Source: Chloroflexota bacterium (GTDB lineage: Bacteria > Chloroflexota > Anaerolineae > JAAYZQ01). From it: DNA of 64,000 bases. Positions 19,990-28,210 of the stretch are shown here, piece by piece (the stretch's first letter is position 1; each line of letters begins with the position of its first letter). Made by a program: the position numbers and the translations under genes. The notes beneath the pieces were generated by a model that was given only the letters and a program-made list of their open reading frames with translations, did not search any database and had not been told where the DNA came from. Location of the stretch: the NCBI GenBank assembly GCA_018606645.1, contig JAGVRI010000018.1:1-64000 (forward strand), read 5' to 3'.

Positions 19990-21792
19990 ATGGATATTCT
20001 CTACCGATCTGCCAGACCTGCCATAGAGGCCGCCCTGCTGGAAAGCCTGTCGCCGGAGGTCCCCTGGGCCCTCGTGGAGCGTTTCAGCACTTTGGTCCGT
20101 GAATCGGGCAGCGAGGATGAACGGGAGGCGGCGCGCTACATCGTTTCGCGGCTGTCTGAGCTGGGAATTCCTCACCGGGTCTATGAACCGGAGCTGTTCC
20201 TGAGCGTGCCGGTGTCGGCGGCGGTGGAGGCTGGCGGTGAGCGGTTTCGGGCCAAGCCTCCCTCTTTTTCGGCCAGCACCGGACCGGCCGGCGTCAGCGG
20301 CGAACTGGTCTATGTGCCGGCGGCCTCGTCGGTGGGCTGGCGGGAGGACCTGTTTCGCCTCGAGTCGGTTCTGCTGTTCCCGGAGGCCTCTCCTCCTGAC
20401 CCGCAGGTGCGGGGCAAGATCGTGCTGACCGAAGGCTTTGGCTTTGAAGAAGATGTTGCCTATTTTGAGCGCCAGGGCGCGATCGGTCAGATCTATATCA
20501 ATCCCGGCGAGCGGATCCACTGGGGCATCTGCACCACGATCTGGGGCGCCCCCGATCTGGACATGGCTGCCCGTCAGCCGCGCACGCCGGTGGTGGTCGT
20601 GAACCGCTCGTCGGGCGACCGGCTTCAAGCGATGGCCCGGCAGGACGGTGCCCGGGTAACGATCTACGCCGAGTTGAAGGAAGGCTGGGTCGCCTGCCCG
20701 CTGATCGTGGCCGAGATCACGGGGACGGAAGAACCGGAGCGCTTTGTGCTGGTCCACGGCCATTATGACTCGTGGGGGGTGGGCGTCGGGGACAATGCGG
20801 TGGGCGACGCTGCGCTGCTGGAGATGGCCCGCGTCTTTCACCGGCATCGCGACGGCCTGGCGCGCAGCCTGAAGGTGGCCTGGTGGCCGGGTCACTCGAC
20901 CGGGCGCTATGCCGGATCTACCTGGTTTGCCGATACCTTTGGCCTGGAGCTCGCCCGGCAGTGTATCGCCCAGGTGAACGTGGATTCCCCCGGCTGCCGA
21001 TGGGCCACCGAATACCGCGACGTGAGCTGGATGTCTGAGGCGGAGGGGTTGTGTGTGCAGGCCATCCGCGACGCCACCGGTCAGCCGGCGTCGGGTGGGC
21101 GGCCCCCTCAGGCCGGCGACTATTCCTTCAACAATCTGGGCATCTGCGGCTTTTTCATGTTGCTATCCTCCATGCCCAGGGCGTTGGCAGAGGAGAAGGG
21201 GTACTATGCAGTGGGCGGCTGCGGAGGGAACGTCGGCTGGCACAGTGAGGAGGACACGCTGGAACTGGCCGACCGCGATAACCTGATGCGCGATCTGCGG
21301 GTGTATGTCACCGCCGTACAGCGCGTGCTCAACAACCCGGTGCTTCCGCTGGACCTGCGCGCCCTGGCTGGCGAGTTGCGCGCCACGCTGGACCGCTACG
21401 CCGCCAGCGCGGGCGCAGCGGTGAATTTTGCGCCAGCCCTGACCGCCGCCGATGTCCTTCAGGAGCAGCTCGATCGTCTGTATCGCAATGTCCCGGCGCT
21501 GGTGAGCCGGCCGGTGACCGATCCGGCGGTGCGTGCCTTCAACGATACCGTGCTCGAAATGGAACGGATCCTGATCCCCATCAACTATACACGGAGGGGA
21601 CGGTTCCGCACCGAGCCGGCGATCATCATCCCGCCCCTGCCCGACCTGGCCCCGGCGCTGGACCTGGGTGCGGCGACGGGACACTATCGGCAGGTGCTGT
21701 GTACCCATCTGCGGCGCGGGGTCAACCGGGTGGCGTGGGCCCTGGAGCGGGCGGCCGAGATCGCCCGGGCAACGGCGGCGGGGCTGTCCTGA
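19990..21792 (+). CDS. M28-family metallopeptidase-like protein with altered active-site motif
   Basis: 600 residues from ATG 19990, which has GGAGGA 9 nt upstream; ATG 19981 is in frame but touches that ribosome site. A PA-like insert lies at about residues 100-230. The M28 core has HGHYDSWGVGVGDNAVGD (His/Asp ligands, bridging Asp), NVDSPG and WHSEEDT (last His). The segment that normally reads WWGAEELGLIGS reads WWPGHSTGRYAGS here, so the catalytic and ligand Glu pair is replaced by His-Ser. This may be a subfamily with changed metal use, or an inactive or non-peptidase hydrolase. No signal peptide is seen, so it would act on imported substrate. Confidence 0.82.
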   Translation: MDILYRSARPAIEAALLESLSPEVPWALVERFSTLVRESGSEDEREAARYIVSRLSELGIPHRVYEPELFLSVPVSAAVEAGGERFRAKPPSFSASTGPAGVSGELVYVPAASSVGWREDLFRLESVLLFPEASPPDPQVRGKIVLTEGFGFEEDVAYFERQGAIGQIYINPGERIHWGICTTIWGAPDLDMAARQPRTPVVVVNRSSGDRLQAMARQDGARVTIYAELKEGWVACPLIVAEITGTEEPERFVLVHGHYDSWGVGVGDNAVGDAALLEMARVFHRHRDGLARSLKVAWWPGHSTGRYAGSTWFADTFGLELARQCIAQVNVDSPGCRWATEYRDVSWMSEAEGLCVQAIRDATGQPASGGRPPQAGDYSFNNLGICGFFMLLSSMPRALAEEKGYYAVGGCGGNVGWHSEEDTLELADRDNLMRDLRVYVTAVQRVLNNPVLPLDLRALAGELRATLDRYAASAGAAVNFAPALTAADVLQEQLDRLYRNVPALVSRPVTDPAVRAFNDTVLEMERILIPINYTRRGRFRTEPAIIIPPLPDLAPALDLGAATGHYRQVLCTHLRRGVNRVAWALERAAEIARATAAGLS

Positions 21793-21861
21793 TTCTCAAC
21801 GGCCACCGCAGCGATGGACCATCCACGATGGTGACCCGTCGGGCAGGAGGTAGGATGCGAA

Positions 21862-22998
21862 GTGCGAGACGTGGCGAGGCTGGCCATTGTCGGTGACGTG
21901 GTCCTCACCGCGCCGCTGTCCGACGCCGGGGCGGCAGACCGGGCGTTGGCTCGGCTGCGCCAGGCCGACCTGGTCTTTGGCAATCTGGAGGGTCCCCTGA
22001 CGCGCGGCGGCGCGCCGGCCGACAAGTTGATGGTCATGCGCATGGAGCCGGAGCGGGTGGCCGATCTCCAGGCGCTCGGGTTTCGGGCGATGAGCGTGGC
22101 CAACAACCATGCGCTGGACTATGGTTCGGACGCTTTTCTGGAGAGCCTGGCGCTGCTACGGGCGCACGGCATCCTGCCGGTTGGCGGCGGTCGGGACCTG
22201 GATGAGGCGTGGGCGCCGGCGATGGTGGAGGTGGGAGGCTGGCGCGTTGCCTTTCTGGCGGCGGCCAGCACCCTTCCGCCCGGCTTTGCTGCCGCGGAGG
22301 GTCGGCCGGGCATCGCCCCCATCCGCGTCACGGAATGCTATGAGGCGGTCCCCTCGCTCAGCCTGGAACAGCCGGGCACCTCGCCCTTCGTGCATACCCG
22401 CGCTTGGTCGGAGGATGTCGAGGCGGCCCAGGCTGCGGTGCGACAGGCGCGGGCCCGGGCCGATTTCCTGATCGTTTCCATCCACTGGGGGGTTCCGCCG
22501 TTTTACCGGGCGCCGCACCAGGGCGACCTGGCCGAGTATCAGTCGCCGCTGGGCCAGGCGTTGATCGATGCCGGCGCCGATCTGGTGGTGGGCCATCATC
22601 CGCATTCGTTGCAGGGCATTCAGATATGCCATGGCCGGCCGATTTTCCACAGCCTGGGGAATTTCATCTTTGACTTTTACGCCGACTGTGGGTCCACTGT
22701 GCTGGCGCGCCACGCCCCCTATGTGGCGGAAGGGGAAGCCGGCCGCGAATGGTCCGAGTCGGTGATCGTCGAGGTGGTGCTGGACCGGGACCGGGTCAGG
22801 TATGAGCTGTGGCTGGTGTGGTTGGACCGCGCCGGTTGGCCACACCTGCTGGATGGGGAAGAGGCGGCGGCGGTGATCGGCCGCCTGGCGGAGCTTTCCC
22901 GCCCGCTGGGTGGGCGGTTGACCTTTGCCGACGACCACGGCCGGCTGCTCATGGAACCGACCGAGTTGCCATGCCCGGCCGGGCACGACGAGGGATGA
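21862..22998 (+). CDS. CapA-family (poly-gamma-glutamate type) metallophosphatase-like protein
   Basis: 378 residues from GTG 21862 after GCAGGAGG. Motifs of the PGA_cap/CapA family are seen: AIVGDVVL, FGNLEGPLT, SVANNHALDYG, SIHWGVPPF, VVGHHPHSLQG and HSLGNFIFDF. The metal-binding His/Asp/Asn set looks complete. CapA proteins act in poly-gamma-glutamate synthesis or degradation, but soluble family members like this, without membrane anchor, are common in catabolic operons. It ends the operon with racemase, peptide importer and M28-like gene, so handling of a gamma-glutamyl or D-amino-acid compound is plausible. Confidence 0.85.
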   Translation: MRDVARLAIVGDVVLTAPLSDAGAADRALARLRQADLVFGNLEGPLTRGGAPADKLMVMRMEPERVADLQALGFRAMSVANNHALDYGSDAFLESLALLRAHGILPVGGGRDLDEAWAPAMVEVGGWRVAFLAAASTLPPGFAAAEGRPGIAPIRVTECYEAVPSLSLEQPGTSPFVHTRAWSEDVEAAQAAVRQARARADFLIVSIHWGVPPFYRAPHQGDLAEYQSPLGQALIDAGADLVVGHHPHSLQGIQICHGRPIFHSLGNFIFDFYADCGSTVLARHAPYVAEGEAGREWSESVIVEVVLDRDRVRYELWLVWLDRAGWPHLLDGEEAAAVIGRLAELSRPLGGRLTFADDHGRLLMEPTELPCPAGHDEG

Positions 22999-23021
22999 GA
23001 ATGGTGAACCATCGGACTCAG

Positions 23022-23075
23022 TCAGCCAAGCCCTGCGGGCTGTTTGCCAGCCCCGAACGGGGCTTTGTTGGCTGA
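23022..23075 (+). terminator. Three-way-junction terminator-like structure
   Basis: An outer stem TCAGCCAA/TTGGCTGA (23022-23029 and 23068-23075) encloses two hairpins: AGCCC-TGC-GGGCT (23029-23041) and AGCCCCG-AA-CGGGGCT (23049-23064). The second is followed by TTGTT. A further CCGCTG/CGGCGG stem follows at about 23078-23097. It is placed 24 bp after the CapA-like gene, so it probably ends that operon. Confidence 0.6.
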
Positions 23076-23100
23076 GCCCGCTGCTTTGAGCGGCGGGCGA

Positions 23101-23383
23101 ACGCTGGAGGTTGGACCGATCGTCGGGCTGGTCCTGATGATGTCCGCGCAGGAACCCGATCTCGTTAACGACCAACGCGGCGCTCTATGATACGCTGGCT
23201 GCCTGTCCTTTCGTCGCCGCCGACCGGATCGGACTGATGGGGGGCGGGTTGGGCGACCTGTTGATCTGGAACTCGGTGCTCGGCTCCCTGGCCGGTCAAG
23301 TCAAAGCGGTCGCTGTCCTCCAGTCGGTCCACGGCCTGGGGGCGTTCATCCGCGAGCAACGGCATAAATGGACGGTGCGATAA
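23101..23383 (+). pseudogene. Remnant of an alpha/beta-hydrolase-like gene
   Basis: In one frame ending at TAA 23383 the sequence reads YDTLAACPFVAADRIGLM then GGGLGD and a hydrophobic stretch, resembling the region around the nucleophile of dienelactone/acetyl-xylan esterase-type hydrolases (DRIGLxGxSxGG). The preceding part (EPDLVNDQRGAL) continues the similarity in another frame. No proper start exists and the would-be nucleophile position is Gly. A decayed gene is the simplest reading; the family is a guess. Confidence 0.35.
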
Positions 23384-23392
23384 AAATACCCC

Positions 23393-23420
23393 TTGACATT
23401 TTGAAAGAGCGTGGTATAAT
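23393..23420 (+). promoter_or_regulatory. Consensus promoter of the GntR-led cluster
   Basis: TTGACA (23393-23398), 16-nt spacer ending GTGG, TATAAT (23415-23420). Both hexamers are perfect sigma-70 type. It is the only clear promoter found ahead of the 23.4-43.2 kb cluster. Confidence 0.9.
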
Positions 23421-23423
23421 AAG

Positions 23424-23451
23424 CCTGAAATCTCAAATTTGAGATTTCAGG
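23424..23451. promoter_or_regulatory. 28-bp perfect palindromic operator
   Basis: CCTGAAATCTCAAA followed by its exact reverse complement, beginning 4 nt after the -10 box and covering the expected transcription start. A further half-site-like TGAGATTTGA lies at 23463-23472, directly before the ATG. The placement suits autorepression by the GntR-family protein encoded next. Confidence 0.8.
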
Positions 23452-23472
23452 TCATGAACTAGTGAGATTTGA

Positions 23473-24177
23473 ATGACCGACGTATCTCTCCCACGCATCA
23501 ACATATACCATCTGGGCGAAGTCACTTACGAGATCTTGCGCGAGAAGATCATCAGTAAAGAGTTCAGCCCAGGGCAGCGGCTCAATCTCGAGGCCATTGA
23601 ACAGCAGTTAGGTATCAGCCGGACACCCCTCAAAGAGGCTCTGACCCGGCTGGAAATGGAAGGCCTGATCAAGATCGTCCCTCGGTGTGGCACCTACGTC
23701 ACCGACCCCACTCCTGAGGAGATTGCCGAATCCTTTGATGTGCGCCGTGTGCTGGAGGTCTATGCCGTCGAACTGGTGACGCAACGAGCCAGTGCCGAGG
23801 ATCTGAGGCGACTGCGAGCGATGGTTCAGGAGTTGGGTTCCCTGGCCGCTGCAAAAGACCGTGACGCCATCTACCCCCGCTATCTAGAGCTGGACCACGA
23901 CTTTCACCGACAACTCGTCGCTCTCTCCGGGAACCAACGTCTCTGCCAGGTCCACGACCAATTGAATGTGCATGCGCAGATGGCCCGCATCCGCTATCGA
24001 CGGTCGGAGCGGGAGCTTGACGTAGCCCAGGCGGAACATGAGCGGATCATGGCTGCCCTGGAGGCAAACGATGCGGAGACGGCCAAGGCGGAGATGGACG
24101 CCCATCTCCGGCGTGCCAAGCGATCTCTTCTGGCGGATATGGGCTCCGACTACGATCAGCATCTGCTAGAGGGGTAG
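23473..24177 (+). CDS. GntR-family (FadR/FCD subfamily) transcriptional regulator
   Basis: 234 residues. An N-terminal winged helix covers residues about 10-75, with the recognition helix region ISRTPLKEALTRLEMEGLI. An all-helical FCD ligand-binding domain runs from about 85 to 220, including FDVRRVLEVYAVELV and a D...H...H pattern (LDHDFHRQLV, EHERIMAAL) that usually binds a metal and an organic acid. The regulator precedes a large catabolic cluster and sits behind a perfect palindrome overlapping its own promoter, so it is likely a ligand-released repressor of the cluster. Its ligand is unknown. Confidence 0.92.
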   Translation: MTDVSLPRINIYHLGEVTYEILREKIISKEFSPGQRLNLEAIEQQLGISRTPLKEALTRLEMEGLIKIVPRCGTYVTDPTPEEIAESFDVRRVLEVYAVELVTQRASAEDLRRLRAMVQELGSLAAAKDRDAIYPRYLELDHDFHRQLVALSGNQRLCQVHDQLNVHAQMARIRYRRSERELDVAQAEHERIMAALEANDAETAKAEMDAHLRRAKRSLLADMGSDYDQHLLEG

Positions 24178-24181
24178 CACG

Positions 24182-25693
24182 ATGGGCCAGGTCTCTGGAC
24201 TCATTAAGCTGCTGAGTCGGGAGGAGATGGAACTTCTCCACCGGTCAGCTTTGCACGTTCTGGCCGAGGTGGGCATGCGCATTGATCACGAGGGTGCGCT
24301 GCTCTGGCTAGACGCTGCGGGCTGCGACGTAGACATGGACCGACGTGTGGTTCGTATGCCGCCGCCAGTCGTCGAACAGGCAGTTTCCAGGCTCCGCAGC
24401 CAGTTTGTATCCGGCACCCCTGCAGGTGAGCCGGGCGTTTCGGCAGCCGGCTACGCAGAGCGCATGCCACACCGATACAGCGCTATCTATTTCAGCTCCA
24501 TGCCACGCCGCATCCATACCAACTTTGAGGTCAATGCCGGCGGTTTTCCGCCCTTCATATACGATCTTGACGGCCACCGGCGACCCGCGACGTTGCGCGA
24601 CGTGCGCGATAGCATTCGGCTGGCCGATGCACTCGACGAGATCGATCTGGTCGGCGTACCTTGCTGCGCCGCTGAAGTACCGGAGAAGCTGCGTCCGGTG
24701 GTCATGGCTGCCGAACTGGTCAAGCATACGTCCAAACTAGGGGGTATTGAAGCCTGGTCGGTCCGAGATGTGGAGTACATCACCCGCATCGCTGAGGTAG
24801 TCGCAGGAAGCCAGGAAGCCTTGCGGCGCAGGCCGATCCTGGTAGGCTATGGCGAGGCGCGCTCGCCCTTGTGCCTGGACCACAACATGGCTGCGGTGTT
24901 TATCGAGTACATCCAGCGTGGCTTTCCACAATCGCTAGACACGATGCCTGCTGCTGGGACTACGGCACCGGCGACGTCGGCGGGTACCCTGGTCCTGGGG
25001 CTGGCCGAGACGCTGGGCGGGCTGACACTCGCCTATGCAGTCCGTGAGGATGCGGTAGTCAGCATTGACGTAAACCCCACCTTGACTGACATGCGCACGC
25101 TCATCTATCCCTATGCCGGCGCCGACCGGTTGCCTCTGGTGGCAGCAGCCTTGCAGATGCTGGCCGACTACTACGGTCGGCCCGGCGGCTGCCATGGGGG
25201 CAAGACGGACGCCTGTGTTCCTGGTGTGCAAGCCGGCGTGGAGAAGGCTCTCTCCATCCTCTTCCCAGTCCTGGCAGGAGCGGCTGGCGTGGGCACGCTG
25301 GGCCAACTGGAGAACGCTCTGACCTTCTCGTTCGAGCAGCTCGTGATGGATGCTGAGATTGTGCGCTACATCCGGCGGATGCTGCAGGGTTTTGTCGTGG
25401 ACGAGGTCACGACATGCGTCGAGATCATTAAGGAAGTAGGTATCGGAGGCAATTACCTTGGTCACCTGCATACTGCCAGGAACTTCCGGCGAGAGTTCTG
25501 GAGATCGGAGTTGATGGAGCGCTATCCTTGGGAAGGTTGGCAGAGCCAGCCAGTGAAGGGTTTTGAAGCCAAAGCAAGAGCCAAAGCCAAGCAGCTAATT
25601 GCACACCACCATCCGGAACCGCTGTCTGCCTATCAGGTGCGTGCTATTGATGAGATCGTAGAGGCCGCACGCCGAGATCCCTGGTATCAATGA
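24182..25693 (+). CDS. MttB-family (trimethylamine methyltransferase-like) protein, non-pyrrolysine
   Basis: 503 residues, the usual length of the MttB superfamily. The TIM-barrel segments and the C-terminal IRYIRRMLQGF...EIIKEVG region with GNYLGHLHTARNFRREFW are characteristic. There is no in-frame TAG, so it belongs to the non-pyrrolysine group that includes glycine betaine and carnitine demethylases (MtgB, MtcB). Such enzymes move a methyl group from a quaternary or tertiary amine to a corrinoid protein. No corrinoid protein gene is visible in the window. It starts 4 bp after the regulator gene, so it is probably under its control. Confidence 0.88.
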   Translation: MGQVSGLIKLLSREEMELLHRSALHVLAEVGMRIDHEGALLWLDAAGCDVDMDRRVVRMPPPVVEQAVSRLRSQFVSGTPAGEPGVSAAGYAERMPHRYSAIYFSSMPRRIHTNFEVNAGGFPPFIYDLDGHRRPATLRDVRDSIRLADALDEIDLVGVPCCAAEVPEKLRPVVMAAELVKHTSKLGGIEAWSVRDVEYITRIAEVVAGSQEALRRRPILVGYGEARSPLCLDHNMAAVFIEYIQRGFPQSLDTMPAAGTTAPATSAGTLVLGLAETLGGLTLAYAVREDAVVSIDVNPTLTDMRTLIYPYAGADRLPLVAAALQMLADYYGRPGGCHGGKTDACVPGVQAGVEKALSILFPVLAGAAGVGTLGQLENALTFSFEQLVMDAEIVRYIRRMLQGFVVDEVTTCVEIIKEVGIGGNYLGHLHTARNFRREFWRSELMERYPWEGWQSQPVKGFEAKARAKAKQLIAHHHPEPLSAYQVRAIDEIVEAARRDPWYQ

Positions 25694-25844
25694 TTATCAA
25701 CCGAATGCGGGCGACCACAGCTAGTCAAGCAAGGGAGGAGTAAAGCTAGAGACGTATAACCGCAAGGGGTCCAGCTAGCCCACTGATTTGGTTCGAGGCA
25801 TCTCGCCGAGGACATCTGACCGAGGAAAGGAGAATGTAAGAAAA

Positions 25845-27224
25845 ATGAGAAAGGAATCTCGTTCCATTTTTGCCACGCTAAGCCTGGTGGTGGCAGCGGC
25901 TCTGCTTGTGGGCTGCGCCCCGACCGCTGCCCCTACTGAGCCACCCAAACCGACCGAACCGGCGGCTGCTGTGCCGACGGAGGCACCAGCGGCGGAGCGA
26001 GTCGAGCTGACGTTCTGGTTCTGGGGTGAGAGCGACGCCCCGGGTGCGGAGAAATGGCTCGAGGAAACCATCGCCGAGTACGAGAAGTTGAACCCGAATG
26101 TCAAGATCAACATGGTCCCGCAGTCAACGGATACCTTGATTAGCGCCTTTACTACGGCGGCGCAGGCCAAGAGCGGACCTGATATCGCCTCACAATGGGC
26201 CACCATTCCCGTGCTGTCTCAGGTTTGGGCAGGAGCTGTGACGCCGATCAGTGACCTGCTGCCTGCAGAAGAGATCCAGCACTGGATGAACACCAATGAG
26301 AACATGTACGATGGCAAGCTATGGGCCGCACCGCTGTACCTGATGGGCATCCCCATGGCCTACAACAAGGAACTCTTCACCAAGGCTGGCCTGGATGCCG
26401 AGAACCCACCCAAGACGTGGGATGAGTTCATAACAGCTTGCGAGGCGCTGAAACAGGTGGGGACGCCGTGCATTGGTGCCGGCGCCGCCAAAGCCAGCGC
26501 CTTTGGCGCATGGATGTTCGCCATCTTAGGCGTACAAGACCTCGATTCCGTGGACGACATTAAGGCAGCCGTTGTCGGCGACGCAGATTTCAACAGCGAA
26601 AAGTACACCCGCTGGATCCAGGAAATCCGCAACATGTTGGACAAGGGGTACTTTAATGACAACATCGCCTCCATCGGCATGCCGGAGGGCATGGACCTCT
26701 TCCCGCAGGGCAAGGTCGCTACGGCGTGGGGGACGGATGGCCAGATGGTCGAGTGGCGCAGAATACTGGGCGACGACAAGTTCGGCGTGATGAAAACCCC
26801 TGTCTTCGGCAAGGGCAAACTCGCTGATGCCTATAACGCCACCCAGTCCACCAGCTACTTTGTCACGTCCTGGTCGCCACACAAAGAGCAAGCCGCCGAC
26901 TTTATCAAATTCATGCACGATAAGGGCCGGCTGGAAGCGTGGTATAAGGCAACCGGTGTTGTGCCAGCCGACGATCGCTTCGATACCGCCTTGATCGACG
27001 ATCCCTTGCTCAAAACGCTGGCCGAGTACAACCTGTCGCCGGTCAACGTCTGGCTGGAGAACTTTATCCCGACTCAGATGGATATGGATGGGCTGCGTCC
27101 GGGAGGCTCCATGCTGGCCTCAGGGGCCTCCGCCCAGGAGGTTGTGGATCTGATTGTCCGCACACTTGAACTATGGCGGACCCAGAATCCGACCGAGCTT
27201 GAGACCTTCCGGAACTGGAAGTAG
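25845..27224 (+). CDS. Sugar-type ABC transporter substrate-binding lipoprotein (family 1)
   Basis: 459 residues from ATG 25845. The lipoprotein signal ends in LLVG-C (Cys near 24), followed by a Pro-rich tether. The mature domain has VELTFWFWGESD, EYEKLNPNVKINMV and the later AYNKELFTKAGLD and PKTWDEF segments typical of family-1 sugar-binding proteins. In-frame start codons upstream (to 25788) would put charged residues before the signal. AAAGGAG lies about 12 nt before the chosen ATG. The first of two such importers in the cluster. Confidence 0.93.
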   Translation: MRKESRSIFATLSLVVAAALLVGCAPTAAPTEPPKPTEPAAAVPTEAPAAERVELTFWFWGESDAPGAEKWLEETIAEYEKLNPNVKINMVPQSTDTLISAFTTAAQAKSGPDIASQWATIPVLSQVWAGAVTPISDLLPAEEIQHWMNTNENMYDGKLWAAPLYLMGIPMAYNKELFTKAGLDAENPPKTWDEFITACEALKQVGTPCIGAGAAKASAFGAWMFAILGVQDLDSVDDIKAAVVGDADFNSEKYTRWIQEIRNMLDKGYFNDNIASIGMPEGMDLFPQGKVATAWGTDGQMVEWRRILGDDKFGVMKTPVFGKGKLADAYNATQSTSYFVTSWSPHKEQAADFIKFMHDKGRLEAWYKATGVVPADDRFDTALIDDPLLKTLAEYNLSPVNVWLENFIPTQMDMDGLRPGGSMLASGASAQEVVDLIVRTLELWRTQNPTELETFRNWK

Positions 27225-27242
27225 CGCCACACGAACTGCGAG

Positions 27243-27280
27243 GCGGGGCAGCGGACCTGGCAGGCGGACCGCTGCCCCGC
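27243..27280 (+). other. Intercistronic stem-loop between binding protein and permease genes
   Basis: GCGGGGCAGCGG (27243-27254), 14-nt loop, CCGCTGCCCCGC (27269-27280): a perfect 12-bp GC-rich stem 19 bp after the binding-protein stop, without a T-run. Confidence 0.78.
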
Positions 27281-27319
27281 TGGTCACGGCTGTGTTGAGC
27301 AAGTGAAGCATACTCAGTG

Positions 27320-28210
27320 ATGAACGCCTTGCACCTGGTCTCCCGCCGAAAGTGGGCCCCGTTCCTGTGGGTACTGCCGGTCATCCTGCTCATTCTGTTC
27401 GTCTACGCCTATCCCCTGGTCAGCATCCTTCGCTACTCTGTACACGCCCTGCAGGGCGCCAAACAGGTGTTCGTCGGTCTGGCGAACTATCGGTTCGTAA
27501 GCAAGGACTTTATATTCTGGACGGCGCTACGCAACAACGCGATTCTGCTTATCAACGTGCCTATACTCACGGTGATCGCTTTGCTGGTCGCGATCCCTCT
27601 TTATGAAGGCGTGAAGGGCTGGCGGTTCTACCGCAGTGTGATATTTATGCCATTCGTGCTGCCGTCGGTCGCGATCGGTCTCGTCTTTATTTACATCCTG
27701 CAACAAAACGGCCTGGTCAACACCGTTCTGCGTGCCGCAGGCCTCGGTATGGTGGCTCTCGATTGGCTCGGCAATCCCAACTTGGCCTTGCCCACGTTGA
27801 TGGCAGTGATCATCTGGCGCGAGTTGGGCTTTGGCGTCGTGCTCTTTTTGGCAGCCATGACAGCGCTCCCTGAGGAGCTAGGCGAAGCAGCACGGCTGGA
27901 CGGCGCCAATTGGTTTCAAGAGCACCTTTACGTGACCATTCCTCAGCTCAAGCCGGTGATCAGGTTCTTTGTCGTCAACGAGATTATATCGATGATCAGT
28001 TGGGTCTTTGGCTACGTCTATGTGATTACCGGCGGCGGCCCGGGCTTTGCCACCCAGGTTCTGGAGCTCTATATCTGGAAAAACGCCTTTGCGTATCGGG
28101 CGTTTGGGGTAGCCTCCGCCGTAGCTGTGATCCTGCTCACCATCACCCTACTCATCATGGTTGTGGGTCTGGGGGCCCTCTTTCGAAGCGAGGAAGAAGA
28201 ATATGTCTGA
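27320..28210 (+). CDS. Sugar ABC transporter permease (MalF/UgpA type)
   Basis: 296 residues, six membrane helices. The EAA loop reads ELGEAARLDGANWFQEHLYVTIPQL, as in CUT1 permeases. The N-terminus contains VLPVILLILFVYAYPLVSIL. GTG 27317 immediately before ATG 27320 is an alternative start. It overlaps the next permease by 8 bp. Works with the preceding binding protein; the ATPase must come from elsewhere in the genome. Confidence 0.94.
   Translation: MNALHLVSRRKWAPFLWVLPVILLILFVYAYPLVSILRYSVHALQGAKQVFVGLANYRFVSKDFIFWTALRNNAILLINVPILTVIALLVAIPLYEGVKGWRFYRSVIFMPFVLPSVAIGLVFIYILQQNGLVNTVLRAAGLGMVALDWLGNPNLALPTLMAVIIWRELGFGVVLFLAAMTALPEELGEAARLDGANWFQEHLYVTIPQLKPVIRFFVVNEIISMISWVFGYVYVITGGGPGFATQVLELYIWKNAFAYRAFGVASAVAVILLTITLLIMVVGLGALFRSEEEEYV

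Noticed and set aside
19447..20895. Minus-strand open frame of 482 codons opposite the permease and M28-like genes
   Set aside because: Spans two real genes on the other strand, with low-complexity Arg/Gly/Pro translation and no motifs.
22156..23175. Minus-strand open frame of 339 codons opposite the CapA-like gene
   Set aside because: Shadow of a gene with complete CapA motifs; translation shows no domain.
24182..25693. Possible pyrrolysine-type MttB
   Set aside because: The frame contains no internal TAG and has normal full length, so it belongs to the non-pyrrolysine group.
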